Made by a program: the position numbers and the translations under genes. Of a DNA stretch of 60,278 nt, positions 1 through 8,609 are shown one piece after another. Below the pieces are notes generated by a model that saw only the letters and a program-made list of their open reading frames with translations, was not told where the DNA came from and did not search any database. Source of the DNA: Alphaproteobacteria bacterium (GTDB lineage Bacteria > Pseudomonadota > Alphaproteobacteria > UBA6615). Position 1 is the first letter of the stretch. Each line of letters opens with the position of its first letter. Location of the stretch: the NCBI GenBank assembly GCA_009694135.1, contig SHVS01000014.1, positions 1-60,278 of the forward strand, in the 5' to 3' direction.

Positions 1-56
1 GTCACGCCCCGACCGACACTCAATCCAACGCAAGAAGCCCGGCCTGAATGCGGCCA

Positions 57-88
57 GCACAAAGGGCCCCCGCGGGGGCCCTTTGTGC
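57..88. terminator. Perfect 32-bp GC-rich palindrome in the IS end
   Basis: A 16-bp arm (GCACAAAGGGCCCCCG) is followed directly by its exact reverse complement. It could act as a bidirectional transcription stop that insulates the element, or protect it from outside transcription. There is no U-tract immediately after it, so the terminator role is an inference. The same palindrome is at 60192-60223. Confidence 0.5.
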
Positions 89-98
89 TACCCCGTCT

Positions 99-141
99 GA
101 TGCATTTTTGCTCCGGCCCACCGACGCATTTTTACTCCGGC
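99..141. repeat. Two direct 19-bp repeats at the IS end
   Basis: GATGCATTTTTGCTCCGGC at 99-117 and GACGCATTTTTACTCCGGC at 123-141 differ at two positions and are 24 bp apart. Repeated terminal motifs like this are binding sites for the transposase in IS21 elements. The mirrored pair is at 60139-60181. Confidence 0.65.
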
Positions 142-148
142 GTTGACA

Positions 149-370
149 CACGTCCGGCGTCATCGCCAAACTTGGCCCGGAGAGGATGATATAGCCACCG
201 ATCGGCCCGGCAAAGCCGCCAACACTCTTTAGCGCGACAGAATGGAGCAGCAGCTTGCCCCAGGCGATGCCGCACAGGCCGCCAATGCCGGCAAGGATGA
301 AGCCGCGCTCGCGCGGGCTGAGTGGCCCAGGCGTCTTTGCTGGCTCCGATCCGGGGTTTGCGCTCGACAC
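149..370 (-). pseudogene. Small membrane protein, 3' end cut off by the IS end
   Basis: About 74 codons are left, from a GTG start to the IS boundary. The visible part has a polar N-terminus rich in Pro, Ser and Glu (about 25 residues) and then two short hydrophobic Gly/Ala-rich segments, which suggests a membrane protein. After the boundary the frame runs into IS sequence. I do not recognise the family. It may have been a full gene before insertion. The GTG start is the first in frame and is uncertain. Confidence 0.4.
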
Positions 371-561
371 CGTGGCCCTCGATTCAATGAGTCAATAACA
401 CAGTCCAAATGCATCGCGAACAAGGCTATTCCACGCCTTTTTTGTGGTTAATCTCAAGAAGTTACGTCGGGTTTTTTTAGCGAAAGTCGTGCCATCGCAG
501 CGTGCCGCGGCTGGCCGGCTTGTCCGTTGCATTCGCGCGCGACGCGGACCAAGTTGCGCGT

Positions 562-2883
562 ATGCAATTCGGCATCGGCCAGCCTGCGGCGCGCGTCGAG
601 GACGTGCGCTTGCTCACCGGCGGCGGGCGCTATACCGCCGACATCGATCTTCCCGGCCAGGCGCATGCCGTCGTGGTGCGCTCGCCGCACGCCCATGCGC
701 GCCTGCTCGGCGTCGATACCGGCGCGGCGCGCACTGTGCCGGGCGTGCTCGCGGTGCTCTCCTCCGCCGAGCTGGCGGCCGATGCCCTCGGCGACATTCC
801 CTGCCGGGCGCTGGTCAAGAACCGAGACGGCACGCCCTGCGCCCTCGCCCCTCGCTCGCTGCTGGCGCGCGAGCGGGTGCGCCATGTCGGCGATCCGATC
901 GCCTTCGTGGTCGCCGAAACCCTCGCCGCCGCGCGCGACGCCGCCGAGTTGGTGGAGGTCAACTACGCGCCACTCCCCGCCGTGGTCGAGGCCGATCGGG
1001 CCATCGCGCCCGGAGCGCCAGGTCTGTGGGACCACGCCCCAGGCAATCTGTGCTTCGACTGGGCGGCGGGCGACGAACAGGCCACTGAGGCGGCTTTCGC
1101 CAAGGCGGCCAAGATCGTGCGGCTCGAATTGATCAACAACCGGCTGGTCGTGTGCGCGTTGGAGCCGCGCGCGGCGATCGGCGATTTCGATCCCTCGAGC
1201 GACCGCTCGACGCTGATCACAGCCAGTCAAGGCACGTCCGGACTGCAAGGCGTCTTCGCCGACACCGTGCTCAAGATCGGTCGGGACAAGCTGCGCGTGA
1301 TCACGCCCGATGTCGGCGGCGGCTTCGGCATGAAGGCCTTTCCGCATCCCGAGCAAGGGCTGGTGCTGTGGGCCGCGCGCAGGCTCGGGCGGCCGGTCAA
1401 ATGGGTCGGCGAGCGCAGCGAAGGCTTTCAAGGCGACTGGCAGGGACGCGACAACATAACCGTGGGCGAACTCGGGCTCGACGGCGCTGGCAAGTTTCTT
1501 GCCCTGCGCGTCGATACGCTCGCCAATCTTGGCGCGTATCTGTCCTCCTTCGCGCCCTATGTCCCGACCCATGCGGGTGGAACGATGACCACCGGCCTCT
1601 ATGCGATTCCGGCGGCCTTCACCCGTGTGCGCGGCGTGTTCACCAACACGCTGCCGGTCGACGCCTATCGCGGCGCGGGACGGCCGGAGGCGGCCTATTT
1701 GATCGAGCGCCTGGTCGACCAAGCGGCGCGGGCGATCGGCGCGGCGCCGGATGAGTTACGCCGCCTGAACCTGATCGAGCGCCTGCCCTATCGCACCGCC
1801 TTTGGCGACACCTACGACAGCGGCGATTTTCGCGCGGTGATGGACAAGGCGCTCGCGCGCGCCGATTGGGCTGGGTTTCCAAAGCGCCGCACCGAATCCC
1901 TGGCGCGCGGGCGGCGGCGCGGCATCGGCCTGGCGACTTATGTCGAACGCAGCGGCGGCGCGTCCGACACGGTCAAGGTCCAATTCAACGTCGACGACAC
2001 GGTGTCGGTCTTGATGGGCAATCAGAGCAACGGCCAGGGACACGCGACGCTGTACACACAGATGTTCGCGGCGCGCCTCGGAATTGACGGCGGGCGCATC
2101 CGCATCGTGCAAGGCGACAGCGATTTGACCCCGGCCGGTTTTACCGGCGGCTCGCGCGCAACCACAGTCGGCGGGCCGGCGGTCGATGGCGCCGCCAAGG
2201 CGGTGATCGAACGCGGCCGCGCCTTGGCCGCGCGGATGTTTCAAGCCGCGGCGACCGACATCGCATACGCCGAAGGCGCCTTCAGCGTCGCCGGCAGCGA
2301 GCGCGCGATCGACCTGTTCGCGCTGGCGCGCGCGACGCGCGAGACACCGAATCTGGCTGCGGCGGACGAGCGGCTCGACCTGAGCCACAGCCATGCCGCG
2401 CCCGGCCCGACCTATCCCAATGGCTGCCACGTCTGCGAACTCGAAGTCGATCCGGCGACCGGGCGGATAGAAATCCTACGCTTCACCGTGGTCGACGATT
2501 TCGGCGCGGTGATTAATCCGCTGACGCTTGCAGGCCAGGTGCATGGCGGCATCGCGCAAGGGCTCGGCCAGGCTTTGACCGAGCGCACGGTTTACGATCC
2601 GGACAGCGGCCAATTGATGAGCGCGTCGTTCATGGACTACGCTCTGCCGCGCGCCACCGACCTGCCGGCCTTCGACTTCGCCATGCACAACACCCCGAGC
2701 GCCAACAATCCGCTCGGCCTCAAGGGCGCGGGCGAAGCGGGAGCGGTCGGCGCGCCGCCGGCGATGATGAACGCGCTCGCCGATGCACTCAGCCCGCTTG
2801 GCGTCACGCGCGTGGACATGCCGGCGACGCCGGAGCGGGTGTGGAATTCGATCGAGGCGGCCCGCACCTCCGGCGCGGCATGA
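562..2883 (+). CDS. Xanthine dehydrogenase-family molybdopterin-binding subunit (CoxL-like, form II)
   Basis: This 773-residue protein is the large catalytic subunit of a molybdenum hydroxylase, a family that oxidises aldehydes, purines or N-heterocycles using a Mo-pterin cofactor. The start at MQFGIGQPAARVEDVRLLTG fits the family; an upstream GTG at 502 would add 20 untypical residues. The active-site loop reads AYRGAGR (residues 368-374), the form II pattern, not the AYxCSFR of true aerobic CO dehydrogenase. The conserved catalytic Glu lies in GAGEAG (E725). No FAD or 2Fe-2S subunit gene is next to it, which is unusual because these enzymes normally need both. The stop overlaps the start of cysQ (ATGA). 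The substrate cannot be told. Confidence 0.9.
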   Translation: MQFGIGQPAARVEDVRLLTGGGRYTADIDLPGQAHAVVVRSPHAHARLLGVDTGAARTVPGVLAVLSSAELAADALGDIPCRALVKNRDGTPCALAPRSLLARERVRHVGDPIAFVVAETLAAARDAAELVEVNYAPLPAVVEADRAIAPGAPGLWDHAPGNLCFDWAAGDEQATEAAFAKAAKIVRLELINNRLVVCALEPRAAIGDFDPSSDRSTLITASQGTSGLQGVFADTVLKIGRDKLRVITPDVGGGFGMKAFPHPEQGLVLWAARRLGRPVKWVGERSEGFQGDWQGRDNITVGELGLDGAGKFLALRVDTLANLGAYLSSFAPYVPTHAGGTMTTGLYAIPAAFTRVRGVFTNTLPVDAYRGAGRPEAAYLIERLVDQAARAIGAAPDELRRLNLIERLPYRTAFGDTYDSGDFRAVMDKALARADWAGFPKRRTESLARGRRRGIGLATYVERSGGASDTVKVQFNVDDTVSVLMGNQSNGQGHATLYTQMFAARLGIDGGRIRIVQGDSDLTPAGFTGGSRATTVGGPAVDGAAKAVIERGRALAARMFQAAATDIAYAEGAFSVAGSERAIDLFALARATRETPNLAAADERLDLSHSHAAPGPTYPNGCHVCELEVDPATGRIEILRFTVVDDFGAVINPLTLAGQVHGGIAQGLGQALTERTVYDPDSGQLMSASFMDYALPRATDLPAFDFAMHNTPSANNPLGLKGAGEAGAVGAPPAMMNALADALSPLGVTRVDMPATPERVWNSIEAARTSGAA

Positions 2884-3656
2884 GCGCGGAACGGGCGCGC
2901 CTGCTGGACGCCGCGCTGGCGGCGGCGCTCGACGCCGGCCGCGCGATTCTCGAAGTGTATGCCTCCGGCGACGCGGGTACGACCAGGAAGCCCGATGGCT
3001 CGCCGGTGACCGAGGCCGACAAACGCGCCGAGGCGATCATCGAACGCGCGCTGCTGACGGCGGCGCCCGAGGTGCCGCTGATCGCCGAGGAAAGCGTCGC
3101 GCAGGGGCGCGTGACCGATATCTCGGGCAAGCGCTTTTGGCTGGTCGATCCGCTCGACGGCACGCGCGAGTACCTGGCTCGCAACGGAGAATTCTGCGTA
3201 TCGATCGGGCTGATCGAGGATGGACGGCCGGTGCTCGGCGTATTGCACGGGCCGGTGCTCGGCCTCACCTATGCCGGGTTTCTGCCGGATAGCGCCTGGC
3301 GCATCGCGCCCGACGGCGCGCGCACGCCGATCCGGGTGCGGGCGGCGCCGAAGGAGGGGCTCACGGTCATGGTCAGCCGTTCGCATCGCGACCAAGCCAA
3401 AATCCGGGGCTATCTCGGCCCACTGCGCGTCGCGGCGATGCGCGTCATGGGCAGCGCGCTCAAGCTCGGGCTGGTCGCCGCCGGCGAAGCGGATATTTAT
3501 CCGCGCCTGGGACCGACTTGCGAATGGGACGTCGCCGGCGGCGAGGCGATCCTGCTGGCCGCCGGCGGCAGCTTGGCGCGGCTTGATGGGAAGCCCCTCG
3601 CCTATGGCAAGCCGCGATTCCTCAACCCTGAATTCGTCGCGCGCGGACAAGCGTAA
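2880..3656 (+). CDS. cysQ: 3'(2'),5'-bisphosphate nucleotidase CysQ
   Basis: The 258-residue protein belongs to the inositol monophosphatase fold. It removes the 3' phosphate of PAP, the by-product of sulfate assimilation, in the cytoplasm. Metal-binding motifs are visible: AEES (around residue 77), WLVDPLDGTREY (around 93-104) and the C-terminal WDVAGGEA (around 220-227). DPLDGTREY rather than DGT.N fits CysQ better than inositol monophosphatase. The ATG lies in the ATGA overlap with the preceding dehydrogenase gene, so the two are probably cotranscribed, but a functional link is not obvious. Confidence 0.88.
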   Translation: MSAERARLLDAALAAALDAGRAILEVYASGDAGTTRKPDGSPVTEADKRAEAIIERALLTAAPEVPLIAEESVAQGRVTDISGKRFWLVDPLDGTREYLARNGEFCVSIGLIEDGRPVLGVLHGPVLGLTYAGFLPDSAWRIAPDGARTPIRVRAAPKEGLTVMVSRSHRDQAKIRGYLGPLRVAAMRVMGSALKLGLVAAGEADIYPRLGPTCEWDVAGGEAILLAAGGSLARLDGKPLAYGKPRFLNPEFVARGQA

Positions 3657-3665
3657 CCGGCGCCG

Positions 3666-4334
3666 CTACCAGTCGGTGCACTGGCGCTTGACCTGCGCGT
3701 AGGACTCCGGCGTGTCGATCGCCGCCTGCGCGCGATTCATCTCGGCCGTCATCTGGTCGTGCTGCGGCTTGAGCAGCCGCCTGATATCGGCCTCCACTTG
3801 CGCCTTGCCCTCTTCGACCGTCGCCGCGGCCATCAGCGCTCGCGCGGTCGGGATCATTAACGTTTCGAGCGCCAGCCCGAATTTCGGCGTGTAACGTTCA
3901 ACATGCGCCCGGGCGATGTCCGCGTGCTTGTTTTCATGCGCCAGAACGGCGCGATAGGCACAGCTGCCGGGCGCATATTCCTTGGCGATGTACACATCCA
4001 TGGAAGGGTAGCGCACCGTGACATCGACGGCCTCGACCCAGAAGCAGACGCCGGTCGCAACCTTGCGAAAGGCGAATTTGACGTTCTGCAGCAGCTCGAG
4101 GCGATAGGTCGTCAGCCCCAAAGTCCGGGTGCCCGCCGCTACCGGATGAAACGCGATCAACTGCTCGCGCGACAGCGTCCGATCGAGCTTCAGCGGCTGC
4201 ACATCCATGTGCGTCGTGACGTTGATCGAGGGACGATTGCGTTCCGCCTGGCAGCTCGCCGGGCGCTGCGCCAGCGCCGGAGCGGTGGCCAGCACCCAAG
4301 CCAGCAGCGCGGCGATTGCTACCAGTCGGGGCAT
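3666..4334 (-). CDS. Secreted HExxH metallopeptidase-like protein (paralogue 1)
   Basis: This 222-residue protein has a signal peptide (cleavage near ALAQ, residue 23) and a zinc-protease-type HENKH motif at residues 133-137. It matches its upstream neighbour along its length: YxxxDxxxAKEYAPxSCAYRAxLAHExxHA, Q-rich C-terminal helix, and a final RQC.DW. Four cysteines suggest disulfides in the periplasm. It resembles predicted secreted Zn-dependent proteases (DUF922-like), but I cannot confirm the family or the third zinc ligand. Its ATG overlaps the end of the paralogue by 16 bases, so the two are one transcription unit. Confidence 0.75.
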   Translation of the reverse strand: MPRLVAIAALLAWVLATAPALAQRPASCQAERNRPSINVTTHMDVQPLKLDRTLSREQLIAFHPVAAGTRTLGLTTYRLELLQNVKFAFRKVATGVCFWVEAVDVTVRYPSMDVYIAKEYAPGSCAYRAVLAHENKHADIARAHVERYTPKFGLALETLMIPTARALMAAATVEEGKAQVEADIRRLLKPQHDQMTAEMNRAQAAIDTPESYAQVKRQCTDW

Positions 4335-5014
4335 TGGCGCTGCACGGCTTGATACGAGCGCTGGCTGTCGATGTCGGCCTGCGCCTTGCCCATTTCCTGC
4401 TCGAGTTCGGCGACCACCGGCGCGACGAGACGTTCGAGTATTCCGTCGACGCGCGCTTCGGCAGCCTCCCGCGTCGCCGCGGGGACCGGCTTCTCCGCCT
4501 TGGGGATCAGGAGCGACGCGAGCGCCATGCGGATACGCGGTGCATAGCGATTGACGTAGGTGCGGGCGATCTCGGCATGCTGCTGTTCATGCGCCAGGAT
4601 CGCGCGATAGGCGCAGCTGGTCGGCGCATATTCCTTGGCGACGAACAGATCGAGCGACTGATAGCGAAGCTTGACCTCGACGCGCTCGACCCAGATGCAT
4701 GTCCCGGCCGCGGTTGTGATGTGGCCGTAGGTCGCGAGGCTTTCCACGGCCAGCTTCCCGCGCATGAGGCCAAGCACCGACTGGCCTGCGCCATGCGGTG
4801 CAAAGCCGCCGAGCATGGCGCGCGTTTGGCTGCGATCAAGCTTGGGAGCCGGAACGTCGATGCGCACCGCGACGTCATAGCCGCGGCCGCTGACCGGGGT
4901 GCAAGACGGCCCCGGCTGTGCGCGCCCGAACCCGACGTATGCGCCCTCGCCGCACAGGACGGCGAGCGCGACCAGCGTCAAGCCCCTTTTTGCTGCATCG
5001 GCGAGCAATCGCAC
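4319..5014 (-). CDS. Secreted HExxH metallopeptidase-like protein (paralogue 2)
   Basis: The 231-residue protein is first of a tandem pair. It has an N-terminal hydrophobic segment (residues 10-30), then a domain with HEQQH at 142-146, and the same AKEYAPTSCAYRA and terminal RQCPDW signatures as the downstream copy. The start is GTG; I see no in-frame ATG that keeps the hydrophobic leader. A secreted or periplasmic zinc peptidase is the likely role, inferred from the motif only. The duplication looks old because the two copies differ at most positions outside the motifs. Confidence 0.72.
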   Translation of the reverse strand: MRLLADAAKRGLTLVALAVLCGEGAYVGFGRAQPGPSCTPVSGRGYDVAVRIDVPAPKLDRSQTRAMLGGFAPHGAGQSVLGLMRGKLAVESLATYGHITTAAGTCIWVERVEVKLRYQSLDLFVAKEYAPTSCAYRAILAHEQQHAEIARTYVNRYAPRIRMALASLLIPKAEKPVPAATREAAEARVDGILERLVAPVVAELEQEMGKAQADIDSQRSYQAVQRQCPDW

Positions 5015-5107
5015 CGTCCCCTCTCAATCCATCGCTAAGAAATCACAGGCAAATTGGCGGATGGCGCCGGGAGCCCCGATCGCGCGCCAGCATAGGCATG
5101 GACCCGC

Positions 5108-5434
5108 ATGGTCGCTAACCGCGCCCACAAAATTCTTGCTGTCGGAGCCACGATCGCTCTGGTCGCATGCGACCAGCCGCAGGATAGCGCCGGGTGCAAC
5201 GCCTTGGCGCGCGAGTTGGAAAAGGCCGCCCAATGCATCGTCAAGTTCCCAAGCGACGGCGAGGCGCTGGCCGCCAATTGCGCCGAGGATGCCACCAAAT
5301 TCAAGACCACGGGATTTACTTCACACGACGCCACGAAAATCGCCGAAACCGGCAATAAGCCATTCTATAAAACCTATTATAACAAGGACTTCTGCACGAA
5401 CTTCTTTCCCAATTGGCTAACGCGAAAAATTTAA
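5108..5434 (+). CDS. Small predicted lipoprotein
   Basis: The 108-residue product has a basic N-terminus, a hydrophobic stretch and a lipobox-like LVAC (Cys21), so it is probably a membrane-anchored lipoprotein. The mature part has four more cysteines and an aromatic-rich C-terminus (FYKTYYNKDFCTNFF). The 3' third is richer in A/T than the neighbours. No family recognised. It stands between two minus-strand units and would need its own promoter. Confidence 0.55.
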   Translation: MVANRAHKILAVGATIALVACDQPQDSAGCNALARELEKAAQCIVKFPSDGEALAANCAEDATKFKTTGFTSHDATKIAETGNKPFYKTYYNKDFCTNFFPNWLTRKI

Positions 5435-5442
5435 CCGGCGCG

Positions 5443-6057
5443 TCAGGCGCGCCAAGCGCGCAACGCTGGCATGGCGAGCAAAGTTTGCACGTAATCGCCC
5501 GCCTCGCCGGTCAGCGGAACGCCATAAGTCTCGAAGCGCGTCGCGACCGGCGCGTACATCGCATCCGCGCCACAGAACGCCCCGAACAGGAAAGGCCCGC
5601 CCGTGCCGAAACGCTTCCGGCAATCGGTCCAGATGGCGCGCACGCGCTCGACGTCGGCTCCAAGTGCGGGAGTCATCTTCGGCGTCGGCTTGCGCTGGCG
5701 CAGGTCCATCGACAAGGCCGAGCGCATGGCCTGGAAGCCGGAATGCATCTCGGCGCTCACCGAGCGCGCGACCGCGCGCGCCGCAGCGTCCGCCGGCCAT
5801 AATTGGGCTGCGGGAAAGAGCTCGTTGAGATATTCGATGATCGCCAGGCTGTCCCAGATCTTGAGCTCGCCATGTTGCAACATCGGAACCTTAGGCGCGG
5901 CCGGAGCAAGCTTCGCCAGTTCCTTCGCCGTATCCGGTTGGTAAATGCGAATGAGCCGCTCGGTAAAAGCCTGGCCGGTGTGCTTGAGCGCCAGCCACGG
6001 ACGCAAAGACCAGGATGAAATATGCTTGTCGCCGATATAAAGAGTGAACTCGCTCAT
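5443..6057 (-). CDS. Glutathione S-transferase family protein
   Basis: The 204-residue cytoplasmic protein has an N-terminal thioredoxin-like domain (LYIGDKHISSWSLRPWLALK, with S in the catalytic position; KVPMLQHGELKIWDSLAIIEYL carrying the cis-Pro and the glutathione-binding DSLAI) followed by an all-helical C-terminal domain. The reading frame extends upstream without a stop, but the ATG before SEFTLYIG is the family-like start. Function in detoxification is general; the substrate is unknown. Confidence 0.88.
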   Translation of the reverse strand: MSEFTLYIGDKHISSWSLRPWLALKHTGQAFTERLIRIYQPDTAKELAKLAPAAPKVPMLQHGELKIWDSLAIIEYLNELFPAAQLWPADAAARAVARSVSAEMHSGFQAMRSALSMDLRQRKPTPKMTPALGADVERVRAIWTDCRKRFGTGGPFLFGAFCGADAMYAPVATRFETYGVPLTGEAGDYVQTLLAMPALRAWRA

Positions 6058-6152
6058 GGCCGCTCTGCTCCTGGCTCGCCTTTTTGCGCGTTGCACCAGC
6101 CTAGCCGGAAGCCCGCCGGGCGCAAGCCGCGTGACATCCGCACGGTGATCCG

Positions 6153-7106
6153 ATGATCGTGCCGGCGAGCGACCGCGACCTACTCGATGCGGCCGCCCGG
6201 CTGCGCGCGGGCGAGATCGCGGCGTTTCCAACCGAGACCGTCTATGGCCTCGGCGCGGACGCGACCAACGACATGGCGGTGGCCAAAGTCTATGCCGCCA
6301 AGGGACGGCCGCAGTTCAATCCCTTGATCGTGCATGTCACGGATTCCGCCGCCGCCGGACGGTTGGTCGCATGGGACGCGCGCGCGGAGGCGCTGGCACG
6401 CGCTTTCTGGCCCGGACCCTTGACGCTGGTGCGGCCACGGCGCGCCGACTGCCCGGTGTCGCTGCTCGCCGGCGCCGGACTCGACACGCTCGCCGTGCGC
6501 GCGCCGGCCCATCCGGTGGCGCAGGCCTTGCTCGCCGCCTGCGGCCGCCCCTTGGCCGCGCCGAGCGCCAATCGTTCCGGAGCGGTTAGCCCCACCACTG
6601 CGGCGCATGTCGCTGAGTCGCTCGGCGCCGAGGTACTCGTGCTCGATGGCGGGGCCTGCCGGGTCGGGATCGAATCGACCGTGCTCGACCTCACCGGCGA
6701 TGCGCCGGTTCTGTTGCGCGAGGGCGGACTCGAACGCGAGGCGATCGAGGACGTGATTGGGAAGTTGGCCTCGGCGGAAGCCGGTGACGCCGCGCCGCGC
6801 TCGCCCGGCCGGCTCGCGAGCCATTATGCGCCGCGGCTCGCGCTTCGCCTGCATGCGCTGGTGGCACGCGCCGATGAGGCGCTGCTCGCCTTCGGCCCGC
6901 AGGTGCCGCCCGGCGCGGCCGTGACGCTTAACCTTAGCCCTGCTGGCGATCCGGTCGAGGCGGCGGCTAATCTGTTCGCCATGCTGCGCTTGCTCGACCG
7001 GCCGGGACTTTCCGGCATCGCTGCCATGACTGTGCCGGAGCGCGGGCTGGGCCGGGCGGTCAATGACCGACTGCGCCGGGCCGCCGCCCCGCGCCCGCTC
7101 GCATAG
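6153..7106 (+). CDS. L-threonylcarbamoyladenylate synthase (Sua5/YwlC type)
   Basis: The 317-residue protein makes threonylcarbamoyl-AMP from Thr, bicarbonate and ATP, the first step of the t6A modification of tRNAs that read ANN codons. The YrdC domain fills the first ~200 residues (FPTETVYGLGADA, KGRP.FNPLI, APSANRSG.VSPTTA, ESTVLDL). The extra C-terminal ~110 residues are the Sua5 domain, so this is the long form rather than TsaC. Starts are clear: the ATG is 10 bases after an upstream stop. Confidence 0.92.
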   Translation: MIVPASDRDLLDAAARLRAGEIAAFPTETVYGLGADATNDMAVAKVYAAKGRPQFNPLIVHVTDSAAAGRLVAWDARAEALARAFWPGPLTLVRPRRADCPVSLLAGAGLDTLAVRAPAHPVAQALLAACGRPLAAPSANRSGAVSPTTAAHVAESLGAEVLVLDGGACRVGIESTVLDLTGDAPVLLREGGLEREAIEDVIGKLASAEAGDAAPRSPGRLASHYAPRLALRLHALVARADEALLAFGPQVPPGAAVTLNLSPAGDPVEAAANLFAMLRLLDRPGLSGIAAMTVPERGLGRAVNDRLRRAAAPRPLA

Positions 7107-7168
7107 CCGCCATTGCCAAGCGCCGCGCCGCGCGCCACACCCATGCCAAGCCCAATTGGAGCCGAGGC

Positions 7169-8596
7169 ATGACCTCTCCCGCCCCTTCGCGCCCAGCCGA
7201 CGCCGGCCTGATCGAAAAACTCGTATCCGTCGTCGGGGTGGCCCATGTCGTGACCGACGCGCAGGCGCTCGCCCCCTATTTGGCCGAGCCGCGCGGATTG
7301 TTCCATGGAAGCACGCCGGCGCTCGTTTGCCCTGGCAACACCGAGGAAACCGCCGCCATCGTCCGCCTATGCGTCGCAGCCGGGGTCGCGATCGTGCCGC
7401 AGGGCGGCAATACCGGGCTGGTCGGCGGCTCGGCGCCCGATGGCGCCGTCCTGCTCAATCTTGAACGCATGAACCGCATTCGCGCGCTCGATCCGATCGG
7501 CAATACACTGATCGTCGAGGCCGGCTGCGTGCTGGCCACGGCGCAACGCGCGGCCGACGCCGCCCAGCGCCTGTTTCCCTTAAGCTTGGGCGCGGAAGGG
7601 AGCTGCCAGATCGGCGGCAATCTTTCGACCAATGCCGGCGGGCTGGCGGTGCTGCGCTATGGCACGATGCGCGATCTCACGCTGGGCATCGAAGCGGTTT
7701 TGCCCGACGGCAGCGTCTGGAATGGGCTCAAGGCGCTGCGCAAGGACAACACCGGCTACGACCTGAAGCAGCTTTTGATCGGCGGCGAAGGCACGCTGGG
7801 CGTGATAACCGCCGCGGTGCTCAAGCTGTTTCCCGCGCCGGCGGTGACGCAAACCGCCCTGATCGGCTTGGCGCGGCCGCAGGACGCCATCGCGCTGCTT
7901 GCGCGCGCCCGGATCGCGAGCGCGGATACGCTGGTCGCCTTCGAGCTGATCTCGCGCCGGGCGCTCGACTTCGCGCTGCGGCATATCGCCGGAACCCTCG
8001 ATCCGCTCGGCGCGCCGCACGCTTGGTATGTGCTGGCCGAGCGCCACGCCAGCGCGCCCGGACTCGAATCGGCCTTCGAGGACATGCTCGCCGGCGCGCT
8101 CGGCGAAGGCGCTATCGCCGACGCGGCCTTGGCGCAGAGCGGCGCGCAGCGGGCTTCGTTCTGGAAGCTGCGCGAGGCAATCGTCTCCGCGCAACGTTTC
8201 GAGGGCGCCAGCATCAAGAACGACGTCTCGGTGCCGGTAGCCGCTGTGCCCGAATTCCTTGCGCGCGCCGAGGCGGCGGTCGCGGCACTGTGCCCCGGCA
8301 TCCGCGTCGTCGCCTTCGGCCATGTCGGCGACGGCAATATTCACTTCAACCTGACGCAGCCCGAAGGCGTGGAGCGCCAAGCCTATCTCGACCGCTGGTG
8401 GGAACTGGCCGGAGCGGTCGACGAGGTCGTGCAGGCGCTCGGCGGCAGCTTCAGCGCCGAGCACGGCATCGGGCGGCTGAAGCGGCGCGAGCTGGCCCGC
8501 TTCAAATCGCCCGTCGAACTCGCGCTGATGCGCCGGGTCAAATCCGCCTTCGATCCGCTCGGGCTGATGAACCCCGGCGTGTTCTTCGACTCCTAG
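7169..8596 (+). CDS. FAD-binding oxidase, D-2-hydroxyacid (D-2-hydroxyglutarate) dehydrogenase-like
   Basis: The 475-residue flavoprotein has an N-terminal PCMH-type FAD domain (PQGGNTGLVGGS around 75, CQIGGNLSTNAGG around 150) and a C-terminal vanillyl-alcohol-oxidase-type domain (FGHVGDGNIHFN around 387, AEHGIGRLKR around 430). The C-terminal HVGDGN and EHGIG motifs are those of the D-lactate and D-2-hydroxyglutarate dehydrogenases. The exact substrate cannot be read from the sequence. It follows the Sua5-type gene by 62 bases on the same strand. Confidence 0.85.
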   Translation: MTSPAPSRPADAGLIEKLVSVVGVAHVVTDAQALAPYLAEPRGLFHGSTPALVCPGNTEETAAIVRLCVAAGVAIVPQGGNTGLVGGSAPDGAVLLNLERMNRIRALDPIGNTLIVEAGCVLATAQRAADAAQRLFPLSLGAEGSCQIGGNLSTNAGGLAVLRYGTMRDLTLGIEAVLPDGSVWNGLKALRKDNTGYDLKQLLIGGEGTLGVITAAVLKLFPAPAVTQTALIGLARPQDAIALLARARIASADTLVAFELISRRALDFALRHIAGTLDPLGAPHAWYVLAERHASAPGLESAFEDMLAGALGEGAIADAALAQSGAQRASFWKLREAIVSAQRFEGASIKNDVSVPVAAVPEFLARAEAAVAALCPGIRVVAFGHVGDGNIHFNLTQPEGVERQAYLDRWWELAGAVDEVVQALGGSFSAEHGIGRLKRRELARFKSPVELALMRRVKSAFDPLGLMNPGVFFDS

Positions 8597-8609
8597 CCTA
8601 GCCGGCCGC

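Larger units (their letters stand above)
1..148. mobile_element. Insertion-sequence end (IS21-like), left contig border
   Basis: Positions 2-148 are the reverse complement of 60132-60278 with a single mismatch at base 4. The outer boundary next to unique DNA reads TGTCAACGCCGG into the element, so the tip is TGT...ACA. Inside are two copies of a 19-bp motif and a perfect 32-bp palindrome. A TGT tip plus repeated ~20-bp motifs near the end is typical of IS21-family elements; the family call is an inference because no transposase is in the window. The element's interior lies to the left, off the contig. Confidence 0.6.

Noticed and set aside
562-2883. Aerobic carbon monoxide dehydrogenase
   Set aside because: The active-site loop is AYRGAGR, without the Cys-containing AYxCSFR motif of true CO dehydrogenase, and the partner subunits are missing.
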